From Phymorhynchus buccinoides (Eukaryota; Mollusca; Gastropoda; Neogastropoda; Raphitomidae), in NCBI GenBank assembly GCA_017654935.2, contig CM065699.1, forward strand, positions 18,926,359-18,990,358: a DNA stretch of 64,000 nucleotides, read 5' to 3'. Made by a program: the position numbers and the translations under genes. Positions 60,198 to 64,000 of this stretch are shown here, in pieces (within the stretch, counting starts at the first letter, position 1; each line of letters begins with the position of its first letter). The notes below the pieces were generated by a model, which did not search any database, was not told where the DNA came from, and saw nothing but the letters and a program-made list of their open reading frames with translations.

Positions 60198-62120
60198 TCA
60201 CTTGCATCGACGTTCAAAGTAGATGTTGCGAAGTTCATCCATGAACACGCTGATTCCCAGTTCAAACCCGTTGAGCACTTTGCACGTGTACTCATCCTGC
60301 TGCGTCGATCTGAACTGCCCCGGACTGTACGGCACCACAATTTGCTCAGCCTCCTCACTTCCATACATCTGTCACACAATAGTAGCAGTAATAATTAGGG
60401 CTAGAAGTGGGCCTCGCGGCCCTTTCACGTTTGTGACTTTGATTTGTTTCACGGTGGCTTGCTTTCTGCAGCTACACTCAAATTTAACAAAAATATGGAA
60501 TGGACTTTTTCTTCTATTTTCTTTTTTTTTATTCATCGAAAGTAGTATAAACATTTGACATCATTGTCTCTTTGTCCAGAAGATTTTTGAGTATATTTAT
60601 GCTAGGTGCAGCCTTGATGTTAGTTGACAAATTATTCCAGTATTGAACAACTCAGTTAGAAAAGTAAAATTTGCGAATGTTAGTAACTGATCGTCTTAAA
60701 AATAACTTCTCTGTACTATTTCGTGTCATGTTTGAACAAAGTATCAGACTTTCGTAAGTCGGGTTAGGGAGGGAGTCGTAATACAAAGTCAATAGTTCGT
60801 TGAAATGGAGGGGAAAAAACCCAACTAAAATGCTGATGGGACCCAGAGATGCACCAGCCACGCATGCCCTATCAACACGAGAGCAGCCTTTTCATAAGTC
60901 GGATTAGGGAGGGAGTCGTAATACAAAGTCAATAGTTCGTTGAAATGGAAAACAAAAAAACAAAACAAAAAACACCCTAAAATGCTGATGGGACCCAGAG
61001 ATGTACCAGCCACACCTGCCCTATCAACACGAGAGCAGCCCTTTTGTAAGTCTGATCTGGGAGGGAGTCGTAATAGAAAGTCAATATTTTGTTGATTTAT
61101 GAAGACAAAAAAAAAAGATTGGTTACAAAATTTCAGGTTGTATCTTGGAGGGGGGTCTCCCCATGGGAATAGGGGGGGGGGGATGTCTTCCGTACAAATA
61201 GTTCCCCACCTTCTGGAAGTTCTGTGCTTCTAACTTCCTCTAATCTGTCTCTCTCTTTGACTCTGCATTTTTCCTTGCTTTGTGTCATCTACTATCTTTC
61301 TGACTTTTGACCCATTCTCCTGCCTTTTTTCAAAATAAATCTTCTATATAGTTTTCTCCTTTGAGCTCCTCCGAAATCGGAATGTGTCAGCTGAATGCAG
61401 CGAGGAGACTCGTGAAAACTGGAAAACGGACACATACGGACCCATTGTGGCCTTATGGCCTGAGAACGCAGAAGAAGAAGAAGAGGGGGGTCATAATTGG
61501 GAAGTAACTATAAACTATAATGTGGATGTACATCGTTGTTGATTGAAAGAAAGATGCATGCAAGTGGGTAATAATTAATCAGTCATCTGCATAGTTTTAA
61601 ATCTTGTTTGTTGAAAATGGATTCAATAATTTTAAATGTTATTTTTGTTCAAAGAATTGTCATCAGGTTTTTTTTCTAGACATTGCTCAATGGAACCTCC
61701 TCATAATCACATTATTATTATTATTATTAACCCTTTCACCACAAAAGTTGCATTTTAGCACCACAGGGATTTAACACCTATGTTACTAAAAGGCATCAAA
61801 TTGGGGTCTATTATCCAAAAACCCTATTGTCTTAGTTTTGGGAAGGATAGACCTTATTTTACATATGCCACAGAAGAATCCCCAATACTGCAGATGGGTT
61901 TTGTTCTCTACCCAGGTAAATTTAATGAGAATTCTTGCCTGAAATATGGCTGGCGGTGAAAGGGTTAATACTATAATCATCCTTATTATTATTATTACAT
62001 GTGCATCCCATATGGCGTCACATAATTGCCCGTAGAACACACGACAGCCATGGGGGTTGGTTACCGCCCTCTGAAGGATCACCTCGTTTCTGAACCGCAA
62101 GGTTATCTGCATCTCACTAT
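60198..62120 (-). CDS. Gene C, second copy of last two exons
   Basis: Exon 61999-62120 and terminal exon 60198-60368 repeat gene C exons 5 and 6. The final exon encodes the same 56 residues ending FERRCK with TGA at 60198-60200, and both acceptors are kept. No disabling change separates the two copies, so either both are functional or they are two alleles of one locus. Earlier exons would lie beyond 64000. Confidence 0.6.
61731..61964. mobile_element. piggyBac-type MITE, duplicate of 1781-2018
   Basis: TTAA at 61727-61730 and 61965-61968. It is 4 bp shorter than the left copy because of a small deletion. Confidence 0.85.
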
Positions 62121-63039
62121 CTGTCAGACACATATCATCACTGTTATAATCATCGTCATCATCATCAAGATCATCACCATCATCGTGTAATGATTTCTGA
62201 ACCTCATTGTTACCTGCCTTTGATATCATGTCAGACAGATATCATCACTGTTATCATCATCGTCATCATCATCATCATCAAAGCCATCATCAAGATCATC
62301 ACCATCATTGTGCAATGATTTTTTAACCTCATTGTTACCTGCCTTTGATATCATCTGTCAGACACATATCATCACGGTTATCGTCATCGTCATCAAAGCC
62401 ATCCTCAAGATCATCACCATCATCATGCAATGATTTTTTAACCTCATTGTTACCTGCCTTTGACATCTGTCAGACACATACACAAAAAATATTAACATCA
62501 TTGACACCATCACTATGGAAATCTCCTAAACTGTCAGACGTATAGCACATCATCATTGACGTGGTCGTGGTTGTCATCCTAATCATTACCACAATCATGA
62601 AATCATTTCTGAGCCGTACGGTTATCTGCAGCTCAGAATCTGTCAGACCCATAAAAACACATCGTCATTACCGTCATCATCATCATCAACGTGGTTGTGG
62701 TTGTCAGCGTCATCATCATCACTATCATAGTCATTTCCGAGTCAGAAACATAGTAGATCATAGAAAGCAAATGGAAGAGGCAGAGTCAAAGAGAGTGGCA
62801 GATTAGAGGAAGTTACAAGCACAGAACTTCAAGAAGGTGGGGGAACTATTTTTACGAAAGAACCCCCCCCCCCCCCCCCCCCCCGGTATCCCGATGGGGA
62901 GAGATTCTGGAGGGGGCAAGGTGTATGTTTCAATTTGTGAGAGAAGCTAACTCCATTTCATTCTACTTAATGAAAAGCAGAAGAAGAAAAAACCCAGAAA
63001 TAACCCCACTTGATTTCTTGGAAAACCAAAGAATAATTC

Positions 63040-63745
63040 ACCCTTTTCTCTTCTCTGGAAAAACCCCCCACCCCCACATGACATACTTAGGTACCCTTTC
63101 TTGGAAATTAATAATTCTCCCTTTTCTCTTCTTGGTAAATGTTGACTCTTTCTCTTACTATTTGTTCAACCCCCCACCCCCACATGACATACTTAGGTAC
63201 CCTTTCTTGGAAATTAATAATTCTCCCTTTTCTCTTCTTGGTAAATGTTGACTCTTTCTCTTACTATTTGTTCAACCCCCCACCCCCACATGACATACTT
63301 AGGTACCCTCTTCTTGGAAATTAATAATTCTCCCTTTTCTCTTCTTGGTAAATGTTGACTCTTTTTCTTACCATTTGTTCAAACCCCCACCCCCACATGA
63401 CATACTTAGGTACCCTTTCTTGGAAATTAATAATTCTCCCTTTTCTCTTCTTGGTAAATGTTGACTCTTTTTCTTACCATTTGTTCAAACCCCCACCCCC
63501 ACATGACATACTTAGGTACCCTTTCTTGGAAATTAATAATTCTCCCTTTTCTCTTCTTGGTAAATGTTGACTCTTTTTCTTACCATTTGTTCAAACCCCC
63601 ACCCCCACATGACATACTTAGGTACCCTTTCTTGGAAATTAATAATTCTCCCTTTTCTCTTCTTGGAAAATGTTGACTCTTTCTCTTTCTATTTGTTCAA
63701 GCCCCCCACATGACATAGTTAGGTACCCTCTCTCTTGGAAATTGT
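63040..63745. repeat. 106-bp satellite, right copy
   Basis: About 6.5 units. The first unit lacks the GTTGACTCTTTTTC part present at 3117. Confidence 0.95.
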
Positions 63746-64000
63746 CTCTGCTTTCATTTTCATCAAATCTCTGCGCATTCCTATTCTAGGAAATTACAAG
63801 ATTATTTTTCGAGTTCATCAAAATTTCTGTACCTTTTGTCCTCACAGCATATCTATAATCTGTGGGATGGTCAGGTTTTTTACTTGTTTTGACAACTTTC
63901 TCCGCTTTTATTTTTGATTTATGTGCCAGATTGCTTTTTGTTTGTGACAGTGAGTGAGTGGGGTTTTTAATACTTTTTTTCTTAGCCTAAGCGGGTGCTG

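Larger units (their letters stand above)
59959..64000. repeat. Right copy of 4-kb terminal duplication
   Basis: Same order and orientation as 1-4082, including the LINE tail (60530-60750), SINE-like copy (61150-61485), 234-bp MITE (61731-61964), (CAT)n array (62130-62770) and 106-bp satellite (63040-63745). Net 40 bp shorter than the left copy. Confidence 0.95.

Overview
The window looks like nuclear DNA of an intron-rich invertebrate. A lophotrochozoan, most likely a gastropod mollusc, is my best guess; this is inference from the retroelement mix, the A+T-rich introns, and the abundance of (GA)n, (GT)n and (ACT)n tracts and MITEs. Two runs of exactly 500 N (10678-11177 and 38138-38637) cut it into three contigs, so order and orientation across the gaps rest on scaffolding. 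Host coding exons make up only about 5 percent; most of the rest is repeats.

Host genes, all on the minus strand. (1) 22701-41338 is a complete purple acid phosphatase gene: seven coding exons (465 residues, signal peptide, all five metal-ligand motifs) plus a probable 5'UTR exon 6 kb upstream behind a TATA box. (2) 11691-15022 is a complete five-exon gene for a 215-residue protein with two PBZ-type (poly(ADP-ribose)-binding) zinc fingers and no FHA domain. (3) 241-9685 holds the last six exons of a protein I do not recognise ('gene C'); its last two exons recur at 60198-62120. (4) 53058-55809 holds two 3' exons of another unrecognised protein ('gene D').

Region by region. 1-4082 is repeated at 59959-64000 with few differences: either a tandem duplication with a period near 60 kb or an unpurged haplotype overlap. 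4.1-10.7 kb is introns of gene C with a hAT fragment, (GT)n/(CA)n tracts and a noisy 70-bp tandem array. 15-22.7 kb is gene-free: a 145-bp satellite carrying a mariner-type MITE, a second long-TIR MITE, an 88-bp satellite. 22.7-41.5 kb is the phosphatase gene; its introns carry a 2.5 kb I-type LINE with intact RT and RNase H, a hAT fragment with a zinc-finger module, CR1/L2-like LINE pieces and (GA)n tracts. 41.5-53 kb is gene-free: LINE tails, a tRNA-type SINE, huge (GA)n and (CT)n tracts, an integrase-derived Cys-rich fragment, SINE-like copies. 53-60 kb holds gene D exons, nested MITEs and SINE-like copies.

The four genes show no sign of acting in one pathway. I found no evidence of a new multi-gene system. 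The more interesting signals are the small two-PBZ protein, the repeated end of phosphatase exon 3, the nested transposon stacks, and the terminal duplication.
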